From Elusimicrobiota bacterium (GTDB taxonomy: Bacteria > Elusimicrobiota > Elusimicrobia > UBA1565), in NCBI GenBank assembly GCA_016212885.1, contig JACRDO010000095.1:31284-95283 (forward strand): 64,000 nucleotides of DNA, written 5' to 3'. The notes under the pieces were generated by a model that was not told the origin of the DNA, did not search any database, and saw nothing but the letters and a program-made list of their open reading frames with translations. Numbering within the stretch: the stretch's first letter is position 1; each line of letters starts with the position of its first letter. The position numbers were made by a program, and so were the translations under genes. Below are positions 17,185-26,354 of this stretch, piece after piece.

Positions 17185-18063
17185 ATGCTCCCCAAAGAGA
17201 TCCTGGCGCAGGTGCGCCGAATCGAGATCCGGACCGGGCGTTTGGTCCAAGACGTCTTCGCCGGGAAATACCTGAGCGTCTTCAAGGGCCGCGGGATGGA
17301 GTTCTCCCAGGTCCGCGAGTACGCCCCCGGCGACGACATCCGCTCGATCGACTGGAACGTGAGCGCGCGCTTCTCGCGGCCCTTCGTGCGGCAGTACCAG
17401 GAGGAGCGGGAGCTGACCCTCATGGTCGCCTGCGACCTCTCCGGCTCCCAGTTCTTCGGGAGCGGGCGCCGCCTCAAGCGCGAGGTGGCCGCCGAGCTCT
17501 CAGCTGTCCTGGCCTTCTCGGCCTTAAAAAACAACGACAAGGTCGGGCTCTTCCTGTTCACCGACGGCCGCGAGCTGTTTATCCCTCCGCGCAAGGGCCG
17601 CCTGCACGTGCTGAAGATCATCCGCGACGTGCTCGTCTTCGCCCCCCAGCGCCGCAGGACCGACATCGCCGCCAGCCTCGACACGCTCAACCGCATGCTG
17701 CGCCGGCGCAGCATCCTCATGCTGGTCTCGGACTTCCAGGACCAGGGCTTCGAGCGGGTCATGCGCCGCACCGCGGCCAAGCACGACCTCATCCCGGTCG
17801 TGGTCGAGGACCCGCGGGAGAGCGACCTGCCCGCCCCGCCGGCCTGGCTCGACCTGGCGGACCCCGAGACCGGCGAGCGGGCCCTGGTGCGCCCGACCGC
17901 TCTGCTGAGGGAGCAGCTCCGCCGCCGCCGCGCTGAGGCGGAGGGCCGGATCTCGGAGGCCTTCCGCTCAGCGCACGTCGAACCCATCCGGGTCCGGACC
18001 GACGAGCCCTACGTGGATCCGATCGTCCGCTACTTCCAGGAGCGGGCGCGGAGGTTCCGGTGA
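17185..18063 (+). CDS. DUF58 domain protein (VWA-like)
   Basis: 292 residues with the DUF58 signature EYAPGDDIRSIDWNVSAR and the VWA-like MIDAS stretch CDLSGSQ. DUF58 proteins accompany MoxR and Bat proteins in nearly all such operons; the precise biochemical role is unknown. Its stop TGA overlaps the GTG of the next gene. Confidence 0.9.
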   Translation: MLPKEILAQVRRIEIRTGRLVQDVFAGKYLSVFKGRGMEFSQVREYAPGDDIRSIDWNVSARFSRPFVRQYQEERELTLMVACDLSGSQFFGSGRRLKREVAAELSAVLAFSALKNNDKVGLFLFTDGRELFIPPRKGRLHVLKIIRDVLVFAPQRRRTDIAASLDTLNRMLRRRSILMLVSDFQDQGFERVMRRTAAKHDLIPVVVEDPRESDLPAPPAWLDLADPETGERALVRPTALLREQLRRRRAEAEGRISEAFRSAHVEPIRVRTDEPYVDPIVRYFQERARRFR

Positions 18064-18974
18064 GGAGGGTCTTGGCCCCCTGCCTGCTCCTCTGCGCGCA
18101 GGCGGCCGCGGCCGCGGTCGGCTTCGAGCTCTCCCCCGCGACCTCCACGGTCCTGCTCGGGGCCCCGGTCGAGATCTCCGGCACGGCCCAGGTTCCCGCC
18201 GGGCGCCTGCTGACGCTCGCGCTCTCCGGGCGCTCCACCGGAGCTTTCGAGCTGCTCGACGTCCAAATCAGCCCTGGTTCCGAAGGCTCGGGGCCGAACG
18301 GGGGGCGGGCCTACTCGATCAAGATGACGGCCGCGGCCTTCGAGCTCGGCCCGGTCCTCTTCCCCCAGCTCCCGTGGAGCCTCAAGCCTCCGGGCGGTGA
18401 AGCGGAAATCGTTCTAAGCCCGCCCATCCCCCTCGTCGTGGTCCCGCCGGAGTCCGCCAAGAAGGGCGTAGACATCCGCGACATCAAGGGCCCGCTCTCT
18501 CCCTCGGCCTGGCCCTGGATCCTGGCGGCCCTGGCGCTCCTCTGCGCGGCTCTCTACCCGCTCCATCGCCGGCTGCGCGCCAGGTCCCTGAAGGGCGGCT
18601 GGGCCGCGCAAGCGCCGGACACGCTGACCCCGGAGCAGAAAGCCTTGGACGATTTGGGCGCGCTCTTCGCCCTGGGCCTTCCGGTCAAGGAGTTCTACGA
18701 TAGGCTCTCCGACATCCTGCGGCTCTACCTCTCGCGGCGCTACGGCCTCGACGCCCTGCAGATGACGACCCACGACCTCCTTCGGGCCCTGCGCGGAGGT
18801 CAAGCGGACACGGCCTCGACCCGCCAGATGACGAAGGCCCTTCTCGGCCGCTGCGACCTGGCCAAGTTCGCGCGCTTCGCTCCCGCCGATCCGGAGCGGC
18901 TGCGCGACGTCGAGGCCGCCAAGCACATCGTGCGCAGCAGCGCGAAGCCGGAGGCGGCGAAAACTAATTCATGA
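18060..18974 (+). CDS. DUF4381-like membrane protein of the Bat operon
   Basis: 304 residues: an N-terminal signal peptide, a periplasmic beta-rich domain, one membrane helix (about 144-164, AWPWILAALALLCAALYPL) and a cytoplasmic helical domain containing KEFYDRLSDILRLYLSRRYG, a pattern seen in DUF4381 proteins and at the C-terminus of BatD. It begins with GTG overlapping the preceding stop, so it is translationally coupled. Confidence 0.75.
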   Translation: MRRVLAPCLLLCAQAAAAAVGFELSPATSTVLLGAPVEISGTAQVPAGRLLTLALSGRSTGAFELLDVQISPGSEGSGPNGGRAYSIKMTAAAFELGPVLFPQLPWSLKPPGGEAEIVLSPPIPLVVVPPESAKKGVDIRDIKGPLSPSAWPWILAALALLCAALYPLHRRLRARSLKGGWAAQAPDTLTPEQKALDDLGALFALGLPVKEFYDRLSDILRLYLSRRYGLDALQMTTHDLLRALRGGQADTASTRQMTKALLGRCDLAKFARFAPADPERLRDVEAAKHIVRSSAKPEAAKTNS

Positions 18975-19041
18975 CACAGAAACGGAAGCTGGATCACAGC
19001 GGAATTCAGAAACTCGACGGAATGTTTCCAAAAGAGCACTC

Positions 19042-19058
19042 GCGCCCCTTCGGGGCGC
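19042..19058 (+). promoter_or_regulatory. Stable UUCG-loop hairpin just upstream of batA
   Basis: Perfect 7-bp stem GCGCCCC/GGGGCGC closing on a C(TTCG)G tetraloop, ending 10 nt before the batA ATG in the only long spacer (94 bp) of the Bat operon. It could be a processing site or a translational brake. Confidence 0.5.
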
Positions 19059-19068
19059 TCGGCGGCTG

Positions 19069-20061
19069 ATGAGATTCGAGTCGCCATTCCTGCTGCTCCT
19101 GGCCCTGCCCGCTCTCGCGGCGGTCTTCTACGCCTGGCTCAGCGGCGAAGGGCGCCGCCCCGCGCTGACCTATCCGGGCGGACAGGTCTTCCAGGGCTTC
19201 CGGGCCGGGCACGCGAGCCTGGTCCGCGTCCTTCCTTACGCGCTTAAAGCCCTCGCCCTGCTCCTGGCGGTCTTCGCACTCGCACGGCCGCAGAAGGTCA
19301 TCCGCCAAGCCGCCTCCCTCAGCTCAGGGGTCGACATCCTGCTGGTCCTTGACGTCTCCACCAGCATGCGCGCGCTGGACTTCGACCCGCTCGACCGGAT
19401 GTCTGCTGCGAAGAACGCAGCGCGCAGCTTCATCCAGCGCCGCGTCAGCGACCGCATCGGCATCCTCGTCTTCGCGGGGGTCCCGCTGCTGACCTGCCCG
19501 CTCACGCTCGACTACGGGGCCCTGCTGGACTTCCTGGACGATATCGACGCCGGCATGACCCAGACGGACGGCACCGCGATCGGCGACGGGATCGCGGCCG
19601 CGGTCTCCCACATCAAGGACTCCCAGGCCAAGAGCAAGATCCTCATCCTGCTCACCGACGGGGCGAACAACACGGGCCTCGTGGACCCGTTGACGGCCGC
19701 CAAGACGGCCCAGACCTTCGGCCTGAAGATCTACACGATCGGCACGGGCCGCAAAGGCCCCGCCGTGGTTCCGGTCAACGACCCCCACTTCGGGCGCAGG
19801 CTCATGCAGATCCCGGACGAGCTCGACGAGGACATGCTGACCCGCGTCGCGGCCGACACCGCAGGCCGTTACTTCCGGGCCCACAACCTGATGGAGCTGC
19901 AGTCGATCTACGGCGAAATCGACCGCCTGGAGCGCTCGGAGCTCAGGCTTCCCCCGATCATCTCCTACACGGACTACTATTCCTGGCTGCTCGTGCCGGC
20001 TGCCCTCCTGCTGGCCGCGGCCATGCTGCTGCCGAGGACCGTGCTCCTGAGGCTCCCGTGA
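19069..20061 (+). CDS. batA: BatA, VWA-domain membrane protein
   Basis: 330 residues: two N-terminal membrane helices, a VWA domain with an intact MIDAS motif (LDVSTSM, then TDGTAIGDG and LLTDGANNTG), and a C-terminal membrane helix (SWLLVPAALLLAAAMLL). This matches BatA of the MoxR/Bat system, linked in other bacteria to envelope stress or aerotolerance. GTGA overlap with the next gene. Confidence 0.88.
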   Translation: MRFESPFLLLLALPALAAVFYAWLSGEGRRPALTYPGGQVFQGFRAGHASLVRVLPYALKALALLLAVFALARPQKVIRQAASLSSGVDILLVLDVSTSMRALDFDPLDRMSAAKNAARSFIQRRVSDRIGILVFAGVPLLTCPLTLDYGALLDFLDDIDAGMTQTDGTAIGDGIAAAVSHIKDSQAKSKILILLTDGANNTGLVDPLTAAKTAQTFGLKIYTIGTGRKGPAVVPVNDPHFGRRLMQIPDELDEDMLTRVAADTAGRYFRAHNLMELQSIYGEIDRLERSELRLPPIISYTDYYSWLLVPAALLLAAAMLLPRTVLLRLP

Positions 20062-21737
20062 CCGGCCTCTTCCAGCAGACCGCCTATCTCTACTGGATAC
20101 TTTTCGCGGCCGCCGGCATCGTTGCCCTCGGGATATGGTCCGAGAAGCGCCGGCGCAGGCTCCTCGAGGCTTTCGCGAGCCCCGAGACCCTCAAGCGCCT
20201 CTACTCCGAGGAGGAAGCCTCGGCGCGCCGGCTGAAGTACTGGCTCGAAGCCGCGGCCCTCTGCCTCGTCCTGGCCGCCCTCGCGGGGCCGCAGTGGGGG
20301 GTGGAGCTCGTCGAGACCCGCAACCCGGGGTCCCAGGCCGTGATCGCCGTGGACACCTCGCTCTCGATGGCGGCCGAAGACATCAAGCCCAACCGCATGG
20401 ACAAGGCGAAGAGCGCCCTCTCCCACCTCATCGACGGGCTCAAGGGCGCCCGGGTGGGGATCGCGGCCTTCGAGGCCGAGGCGCAGATACAGTGCCCGCT
20501 CACGACGGACCTCGACGCGGCCAAGAGCTTCCTCAAGCGCGTAAAGATCGGGATGATCCCGCAGGCCGGGACCAGCCTGGGCCGGGGCATCCTCCTGGCC
20601 GCGGCGATGCTCTCGCGCTACCCGGGCCAGAAATCCGTCATCCTGCTCAGCGACGGAGAGAACCTGGAGGGCAGCCCCAAGGACGCGGCCCTGCAGGCGG
20701 CCCAGGCGGGGGTGCGTATCTACCTCATCGGCACCGGGACCCCCGAGGGGGAGCCCATCCCGATCCGGGACGAGAGCGGCCGCCTGCTCGGCTACAAGAA
20801 GGACCCCCGCGGGCAGACGGTCCTGAGCAAGCTCAACGAGGCCGGGATGATGGAGGTGGCCGCGGCAAGCGGCGGCGCCTACTACCGCGCCACCCAGTCC
20901 GAGAACGAGGTGGGGGAGATCCTCAAGCAGATTGAGTCCTCGGACAAGAGCTCCGCAGGCTCGGGGGTCACGACCCGCCTGCGCAATCGCTACCGCCTGC
21001 CCCTGCTGGCCGCCGTGCTCCTGCTTTTGGTAGAACTAATTATCGTGAAGCTCAAGCCCGCGGCGCTCAAGCGGATCTCCGCCAGGCCCTTGGCGCTGAC
21101 CGCGCTGCTCGTCTTCTGCGGCTGCAGCCCCTCCAGCGACGTCAAGCTCTGGAAGGGGAACAAGGCCTACGACCAGGGCCGCTACGAGGACGCCTTCGAG
21201 CAATACGCCCGCGCTCTGAAGAAAGGCTCCAAGGACCCCAAGCCCCTCTTCAACGCCGGCGACGCGCTCTTCAAGATGGGCGACTACGACCGCGCGGAGG
21301 AATCCTTCAAGAAGCTCGCGGACCCCAAGAAGAGCCCGAAGAAGACCGCAGCTGCCTCCTACTACAACCTCGGGAACTCGCTCTTCAAAAAGAGCCAGAT
21401 CCCGGAAGCGGCCGAGGCGTTCCGCCGCTGCCTCGTGCTGGACCCCTCCGACGAGGACTGCCGGCACAACCTCGCGCTCGCCCTGCAGCGGCCCCCTCAG
21501 CGGAAGGATCCCAAGCAGGAGCAGCAGAACAAAGGCGGAGGCCAGGACCAGAAGCAGCCGCCCCCGAAGCAGAAGTCCTCCTCCCAGCAGAAGCAGCAGG
21601 AGCAGAAAGGCGGCATGAGCAAGGACGACGCCCAGCGCATCCTGCAGGCTGTCCAAGAGCGCGAGCGCCAGGCGAAGCCGCCCCAGCCCCAGCAGAAGGG
21701 CAAGCCTTCCTATGAGAAGCCGGGGGAGGACTGGTGA
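20058..21737 (+). CDS. batB: BatB-BatC fusion: VWA domain plus TPR domain
   Basis: 559 residues. The N-terminal part is BatB-like: two membrane helices, VWA with MIDAS DTSLSM, a third helix around 320-340. It continues through a Cys-rich spot (VFCGCSPSS) into three or four TPR repeats (BatC-like, e.g. YNLGNSLFKKSQIPEAAEAF) and ends in a Gln/Lys-rich low-complexity tail. BatB and BatC are separate genes in many Bacteroidetes; here they are one polypeptide. GTGA overlaps at both ends. Confidence 0.87.
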   Translation: MTGLFQQTAYLYWILFAAAGIVALGIWSEKRRRRLLEAFASPETLKRLYSEEEASARRLKYWLEAAALCLVLAALAGPQWGVELVETRNPGSQAVIAVDTSLSMAAEDIKPNRMDKAKSALSHLIDGLKGARVGIAAFEAEAQIQCPLTTDLDAAKSFLKRVKIGMIPQAGTSLGRGILLAAAMLSRYPGQKSVILLSDGENLEGSPKDAALQAAQAGVRIYLIGTGTPEGEPIPIRDESGRLLGYKKDPRGQTVLSKLNEAGMMEVAAASGGAYYRATQSENEVGEILKQIESSDKSSAGSGVTTRLRNRYRLPLLAAVLLLLVELIIVKLKPAALKRISARPLALTALLVFCGCSPSSDVKLWKGNKAYDQGRYEDAFEQYARALKKGSKDPKPLFNAGDALFKMGDYDRAEESFKKLADPKKSPKKTAAASYYNLGNSLFKKSQIPEAAEAFRRCLVLDPSDEDCRHNLALALQRPPQRKDPKQEQQNKGGGQDQKQPPPKQKSSSQQKQQEQKGGMSKDDAQRILQAVQERERQAKPPQPQQKGKPSYEKPGEDW

Positions 21738-23575
21738 GGGCCCTGCCCGGCATTCTTCTGCTCGTCTTTGGCGCCGCGGCTCGCGCCCAGGACTTCAACA
21801 TCACCGCCAGCGTCAACCAAACGCAGATCACCCTGGAGGAGCAGGTGGTCCTGAGCGTGTCGGTGAGCGGCGCCGGCTCGGGCCTCCCGGAGCCCAAGCT
21901 CCCGGCGATGCCCAACTTCAACGTGCACGGAGCGGGGCAGAACCGCAACTTCACCTTCGCAAACGGCGTCATGACGAACTCCGCGGAATACCGCTACGTG
22001 CTGGTTCCGCGCTTCTCAGGCAGGGCCCTCATCGGGCCCATCTCCGCGGAGAGCGGAGGGGTGACGCGCAAGACCGCGGCCATCGAGATCGCCGTGCTCA
22101 AGCACTCCCCGGCGGCCGCCCCTCAGCCTTCGCCCCAGCCCCCGCCGCAGGCCCACGGGGCCCGGCCCCAGGCCCAGCCGCGCGGCCCGGGAGGCGCGCC
22201 CGACCTCTTCGTGAGCGCTGAGGTGGACAAGGAATCCCCTTACGTCAACGAACAGGTCATCCTCACCGTGCGCTTCTACACCGGGGTCCCCCTGCTGGGC
22301 AACGCGGAATGGCATCCGCCCGCGACGCAGGGGTTCCTGAGCGAGGACATCCCGCCGGCCCAGCCCCGGCAGGTGTTCCAGGACGGCCGGCGCTACAACC
22401 TCTCGGAGATCAAGCTGGTCCTCTTCCCCATGCAGAGCGGAGAGCTGACCATCGGGCCGAGCGTCATCGTCTGCCAGGCCCAGCAGGAGATGGAGGTGGA
22501 TCCGTTCTCGCAGGATTTTTTCCAGCGGTTCTTCTCGCAGGGCCTGATGCAGGCTCAGACCAGGGAGCTCAGGACCCGGTCCATCACCCTCAAGGTCCAA
22601 CCCTTGCCTGAAGCGGGCAGGCCCGCGTCGTTTACGGGCGTGGTCGGGCAGCTGCGCGTCAAGGCCGAGACGGACAAGAAGAGCCTCAGCGCCGGGGACG
22701 CGCTCAACCTCGTGGTCACGGTCGAAGGCTCGGGCAACCTGAAGGCTCTCCTGGACCCCAAGCTCCCGGACATGCCCCAGTTCAGGACCTACGACACGGT
22801 AAGCTCGGCCAACATCGAAAAGGACGCCAACGGCGTGCGCGGCTCCAAGGTCTTCAAGACCGTGCTCGTGCCGAAGGTCTCCGGCCAGCTTAAGATCCCG
22901 GCGATCCCGGTTTCCTACTTCGACCCGGTCAAGAGGGACTACGCGACCGCGGAGACCCGGCCCATCGAGATCGACGCGGCGCCCGGGGCCGCGCAGGCCC
23001 CGGCCCCGGCCTACGTGGCGTCCCCCGGCCAAGGCGGGACCATCACCCCGCTGATCCAGGACATCCGCCACATCAAGGAGCCCCGCGGGTTCGGCCCCGG
23101 CCGGCTCGCGGCGGCGCTCAGCAGGACTCTGTGGATCCATCTCTTCCCGGCCGCGGTCTTCCTCGCGGGCCTCCTCTCGTTCCTCCACCGCGAGAGCCTC
23201 CTGCAGGACCCAGCTGGAGCCCGATTCAGGCGGGCCTTAGACCTTGCCGAGCGCGCGATCTCCGAGGCGCGGGAGATACTCCCCTGCGACCCGCAGAAAG
23301 CAGCAGGCCTGCTGGAGGAGGCGCTCACGGGGTTCCTGGGCGACAAGCTCAACTGCCCCCGCTCCGGCTTGACGATCAAGCAGGCGCAAGCGCTGATCAA
23401 GAAGCGCTTCCCGAAGATGCCGGAGGGGCACCTGCGCCAGCTCAAGCTCCTCTGGGAGGAGATCGACCTCTACCGCTACGCGCCCTCGGCGCCCGGCGGA
23501 ACCGGGGACGCGTCCCAGTTCGTTGACGGCGTGCTCCAGATGATCAAGGCGCTCGACGAGGAGATGGCGCGGTGA
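21734..23575 (+). CDS. batD: BatD, large membrane protein of the Bat system
   Basis: 613 residues with a signal peptide, repeated beta-sandwich (Ig-like) domains typical of BatD (NQTQITLEEQVVLSVSVSGAG, DKESPYVNEQVILTVRFYTG, DKKSLSAGDALNLVVTVEGSGN), a membrane helix near 473-493 and a cytoplasmic helical domain at the C-terminus. Coupled to its neighbours by GTGA overlaps. Confidence 0.9.
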   Translation: MRALPGILLLVFGAAARAQDFNITASVNQTQITLEEQVVLSVSVSGAGSGLPEPKLPAMPNFNVHGAGQNRNFTFANGVMTNSAEYRYVLVPRFSGRALIGPISAESGGVTRKTAAIEIAVLKHSPAAAPQPSPQPPPQAHGARPQAQPRGPGGAPDLFVSAEVDKESPYVNEQVILTVRFYTGVPLLGNAEWHPPATQGFLSEDIPPAQPRQVFQDGRRYNLSEIKLVLFPMQSGELTIGPSVIVCQAQQEMEVDPFSQDFFQRFFSQGLMQAQTRELRTRSITLKVQPLPEAGRPASFTGVVGQLRVKAETDKKSLSAGDALNLVVTVEGSGNLKALLDPKLPDMPQFRTYDTVSSANIEKDANGVRGSKVFKTVLVPKVSGQLKIPAIPVSYFDPVKRDYATAETRPIEIDAAPGAAQAPAPAYVASPGQGGTITPLIQDIRHIKEPRGFGPGRLAAALSRTLWIHLFPAAVFLAGLLSFLHRESLLQDPAGARFRRALDLAERAISEAREILPCDPQKAAGLLEEALTGFLGDKLNCPRSGLTIKQAQALIKKRFPKMPEGHLRQLKLLWEEIDLYRYAPSAPGGTGDASQFVDGVLQMIKALDEEMAR

Positions 23576-24303
23576 GGCTCCCGCTCCTCGCGCTCCTGTT
23601 CGCGGCCCAGCCCGGGTGGGGGGGAGACCTCGTCGAGGCGAACAAGCTCTACGGACAGTCGAAGTTCGCAGAAGCCGCCGCGGCGTACAAGGAGCTGGCC
23701 GCGAGGGACCCCCTAGACCCCGCGGCGCACTACAACCTCGGCAACGCCTATTTCAGGCTCGCCGGGCCCGGGGATTTGGCCCGGGCCATCGCCTCCTACG
23801 AGCGCGCCTTCAACTTGAGCCCCCGCGACGGCGACGTCCGCCACAACTTCGACTTCGCGCTCAAGCGTGCCGGGGAGACCCTGGTGCCCACGGGCATGCC
23901 CTCGGCCGCCTTCATCCTCTTCCACATCCTCAGCCGCACCGAGCTCTCGGCCCTGCATTGGCTGGGCTTCTGGGCCTTCCTGCTCCTCGCGGCGGCGGCG
24001 CTCTGGCGGGAGAAATGGCGCGAGGCGCTCAAGCCCTGGGTGCTCTGGAGCGGCCTCTTCTGGGCAGCTGCCGGCGGCTGGTGGGGCCTGCTCGCCCTCA
24101 GCGACGTGCAGAACCCCGGGGTGGTCCTGACACTGGACGCGGAGGTGCGCAGCGGGCCGGGGCTGAACTTCCCGGTGAACTTCAAGTCGCCCGAGGGGCG
24201 GCGGGTGTCGATACTGGATGAGAAGGAAGGGTGGGTCGAGATCGGGGTGCTGAAGGAAGGGCTGAAGGGGTGGATCTCCGCTGAGCAGGTGGAGAGGATT
24301 TGA
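23572..24303 (+). CDS. batE: BatE-like protein: TPR, two membrane helices and SH3-type domain
   Basis: 243 residues: signal peptide, TPR repeats (YNLGNAYFRLAG), two membrane helices (about 125-175), then a bacterial SH3-like domain (VRSGPGLNFPVNF and GWVEIGVLKEGLKGWI). This is the BatE architecture and closes the operon. Confidence 0.87.
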   Translation: MRLPLLALLFAAQPGWGGDLVEANKLYGQSKFAEAAAAYKELAARDPLDPAAHYNLGNAYFRLAGPGDLARAIASYERAFNLSPRDGDVRHNFDFALKRAGETLVPTGMPSAAFILFHILSRTELSALHWLGFWAFLLLAAAALWREKWREALKPWVLWSGLFWAAAGGWWGLLALSDVQNPGVVLTLDAEVRSGPGLNFPVNFKSPEGRRVSILDEKEGWVEIGVLKEGLKGWISAEQVERI

Positions 24304-24387
24304 GCCGGAGAAGCAACCCCCAAGGCCGCTGAGAACCCCGCGGGCCCAAACGCAGCGAGAAAGACCTCGATCCCGATTCCTGGGAGT

Positions 24388-24999
24388 CTACGGAGCCTTA
24401 GGAGTGATGGGGGTGAGGGGGAGGACCGGGAACTTCACCTCGACCCTTTCCTGCTTCTTCTTCTCGGAGGATTTGTCCGTCGAAGCCGGCTTCTTCGTCT
24501 TCTTGGCAGGGGGCTTGGGCTTGTCTTCTTCGTGGGCGTAGGCCGGCTCCTCGGCCTTGGCCGAGGGCGGGGCCTTGGGCTTCTTCACCTTGGCCGGCTT
24601 GGCCTCCTTGGCCGGCTTCTTCTCTTTGGCCGGCGGCTCGGCCTCGGGCTGGGGAGGCTCCTCTTCCGATTCCTTGCCTTGGATGAAAGTGGCCTCGTTG
24701 GCGGCGGCAGGCGGCTGCCGGCTCTCCCCAGAAGCCTCGCTTGACGCTTTGTCCTCGGGCTGAGCCGCGGACTCTCCCTGCTGCTCTGAGCCCTGCCTTT
24801 CGGGCTGGGCGGATTCACCGGAGCTTTCGGAAGAGGGGGCGCTCTCCGGCGCAGACTCGGCCGGGGGGGATTCGCTCCCTTGCGAGGCTTCCTCGCCGGC
24901 AGGCGGCTGGAGGGGCTCGGATTTCTCCTCCCCAGCCTGGGCGAAGAGCCAAGCCGGCAGGAAGAGAGCGGCTGCCCAGAAAAGAAGTGGTCGCTTCAC
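24388..24999 (-). CDS. Exported low-complexity Glu/Ser/Pro/Lys-rich protein
   Basis: 203 residues. A clear signal peptide (PLLFWAAALFLPAWLFA) is followed by a Ser/Glu/Pro/Gln-rich half and a Lys/Pro/Ala-rich half (PAKEKKPAKEAKPAK). No domain is recognised; it may be a disordered periplasmic or cell-wall protein. GTG start. A TATAAT sits only 1 nt upstream (minus strand, 25001-25006), so either the true start is further in or another promoter is used. Confidence 0.6.
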   Translation of the reverse strand: MKRPLLFWAAALFLPAWLFAQAGEEKSEPLQPPAGEEASQGSESPPAESAPESAPSSESSGESAQPERQGSEQQGESAAQPEDKASSEASGESRQPPAAANEATFIQGKESEEEPPQPEAEPPAKEKKPAKEAKPAKVKKPKAPPSAKAEEPAYAHEEDKPKPPAKKTKKPASTDKSSEKKKQERVEVKFPVLPLTPITPKAP

Positions 25000-25082
25000 A
25001 ATTATAACGATAACAGACCCGTGTTACGAAATCAAGTTCGCCAAAAAGATGCCCTCCTCGACGGCCTGCGCATCGAAGTTGC

Positions 25083-25088
25083 TAGAAT
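25083..25088 (+). promoter_or_regulatory. -10 element for miaB
   Basis: TAGAAT ending 6 nt before the GTG start of miaB; no Shine-Dalgarno sequence in between. Confidence 0.45.
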
Positions 25089-25094
25089 AACCCG

Positions 25095-26342
25095 GTGAGG
25101 CTCCACACCATCACCTTCGGCTGCCAGATGAACGAGGCGGACAGCGAGGAGATGGCCCTCCCCCTGCTCCTGCGCGGCTTCCAGATGACGCAGAGCCTCG
25201 CCGAAGCCGACGCGGTCATCGTCAACACCTGCACGGTCCGCCAGCACGCCGAGCACCGCGCCGTCTCCAGGATCGGCCGGCTGAAGGCCTGGAAGGCGGC
25301 CCGCCCCGGCCGCCTGCTCATCGTCGCGGGCTGCGCTGCCCAGCGCCTAGGCGACGCTGTTCGCAGGCGCTTCCCATTCGTGGACCTCGTGGTCGGAGCC
25401 CGCTCCATCGAGCGCTACCCCGAGATACTCGACGCGGCGCTGGGCCCCAAGCCCCTTGAGCCCGCCGGCGCCCTGGAACCGCCCCAAGTCTCGGCCTACG
25501 TCACGATCACGCGGGGCTGCAGCTGCGCCTGCGCCTACTGCATCGTGCCCCAGGTGCGCGGCCGCGAGAGCCGCCTCCCCTTCGAGCGGGTCATGGGCCG
25601 GGCGCGGCGGCTCGCCCAAGGTGGCGCCCGCGAGCTCGTCCTGCTCGGGCAGACCGTCAACGGCTGGCGCGATCCCTCCGCGGGGCGGGACTTCGCGGAC
25701 ATCCTGCGCGCCGCTTCCGATATCCCCGGGGTCGCGCGCGTGAGATTCATGAGCCCCCACCCTTGTTTCTTGGACGACCGGATGGCCGCGGCCATGGCCG
25801 AGGCCCCGGCCGTCTGCCCCCATCTGCATCTGCCGGCGCAGTCGGGCGCTGACCGCATCCTCAAAGCCATGCGCCGCGGATACACCCGCGCGCAGTTCCT
25901 GGAGAAGGTGCGTCGGCTGAGGAAGCTGGTCAAGGGCTTGAATCTGACCACGGACTTCATCGTCGGTTTCCCGGGCGAGAGCGCGGAGGATTTTCAGGGC
26001 ACGCTGGAGCTCCTGGGCGAGATCGGCGCGACCATGGCCTACTGCACGAAGTTCTCGCCGAGAGAAGGGACCCCGGCCGCGGCCATGCCAAGCGCGGTCA
26101 GCGAGGAGGTCAAGGAGGAGAGGCTCGAGCGCCTGCTCGCCGCGGTTTCGAAGCGCCAGCAAGCCTATCTTGACAGCTTCCTGGGAGCCAGGGTCCGGAT
26201 CCTTCTGGAGACGCCGAGCGTCGGCCGCACGGAGCACAACCTCAGCGCGAGGCTGGAGGAGCCCCACGCCGCTGGGGAGATCGTCGAAGCGGCGGTCCAC
26301 GGCCGCACGGACTTCGGCTTGAAATGCCGGCGGCGTTCGTAG
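25095..26342 (+). CDS. miaB: tRNA-2-methylthio-N6-dimethylallyladenosine synthase
   Basis: 415 residues. N-terminal UPF0004 domain with FGCQMNEADSE and VNTCTVR, radical-SAM cluster Cys motif CSCACAYC, and the family string VPQVRGRESR; a C-terminal TRAM-type region follows. It methylthiolates i6A37 in tRNAs reading UNN codons. The MiaA enzyme that makes its substrate is encoded downstream, separated by a PilZ gene. GTG start. Confidence 0.92.
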   Translation: MRLHTITFGCQMNEADSEEMALPLLLRGFQMTQSLAEADAVIVNTCTVRQHAEHRAVSRIGRLKAWKAARPGRLLIVAGCAAQRLGDAVRRRFPFVDLVVGARSIERYPEILDAALGPKPLEPAGALEPPQVSAYVTITRGCSCACAYCIVPQVRGRESRLPFERVMGRARRLAQGGARELVLLGQTVNGWRDPSAGRDFADILRAASDIPGVARVRFMSPHPCFLDDRMAAAMAEAPAVCPHLHLPAQSGADRILKAMRRGYTRAQFLEKVRRLRKLVKGLNLTTDFIVGFPGESAEDFQGTLELLGEIGATMAYCTKFSPREGTPAAAMPSAVSEEVKEERLERLLAAVSKRQQAYLDSFLGARVRILLETPSVGRTEHNLSARLEEPHAAGEIVEAAVHGRTDFGLKCRRRS

Positions 26343-26348
26343 TACACT
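26319..26348 (+). promoter_or_regulatory. Promoter inside the miaB 3' end, for the PilZ gene
   Basis: TTGAAA (26319-26324), 18-bp spacer, TACACT (26343-26348), then 6 nt to the GTG start: a well-formed promoter predicting a leaderless message. Confidence 0.55.
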
Positions 26349-26354
26349 GATTGC

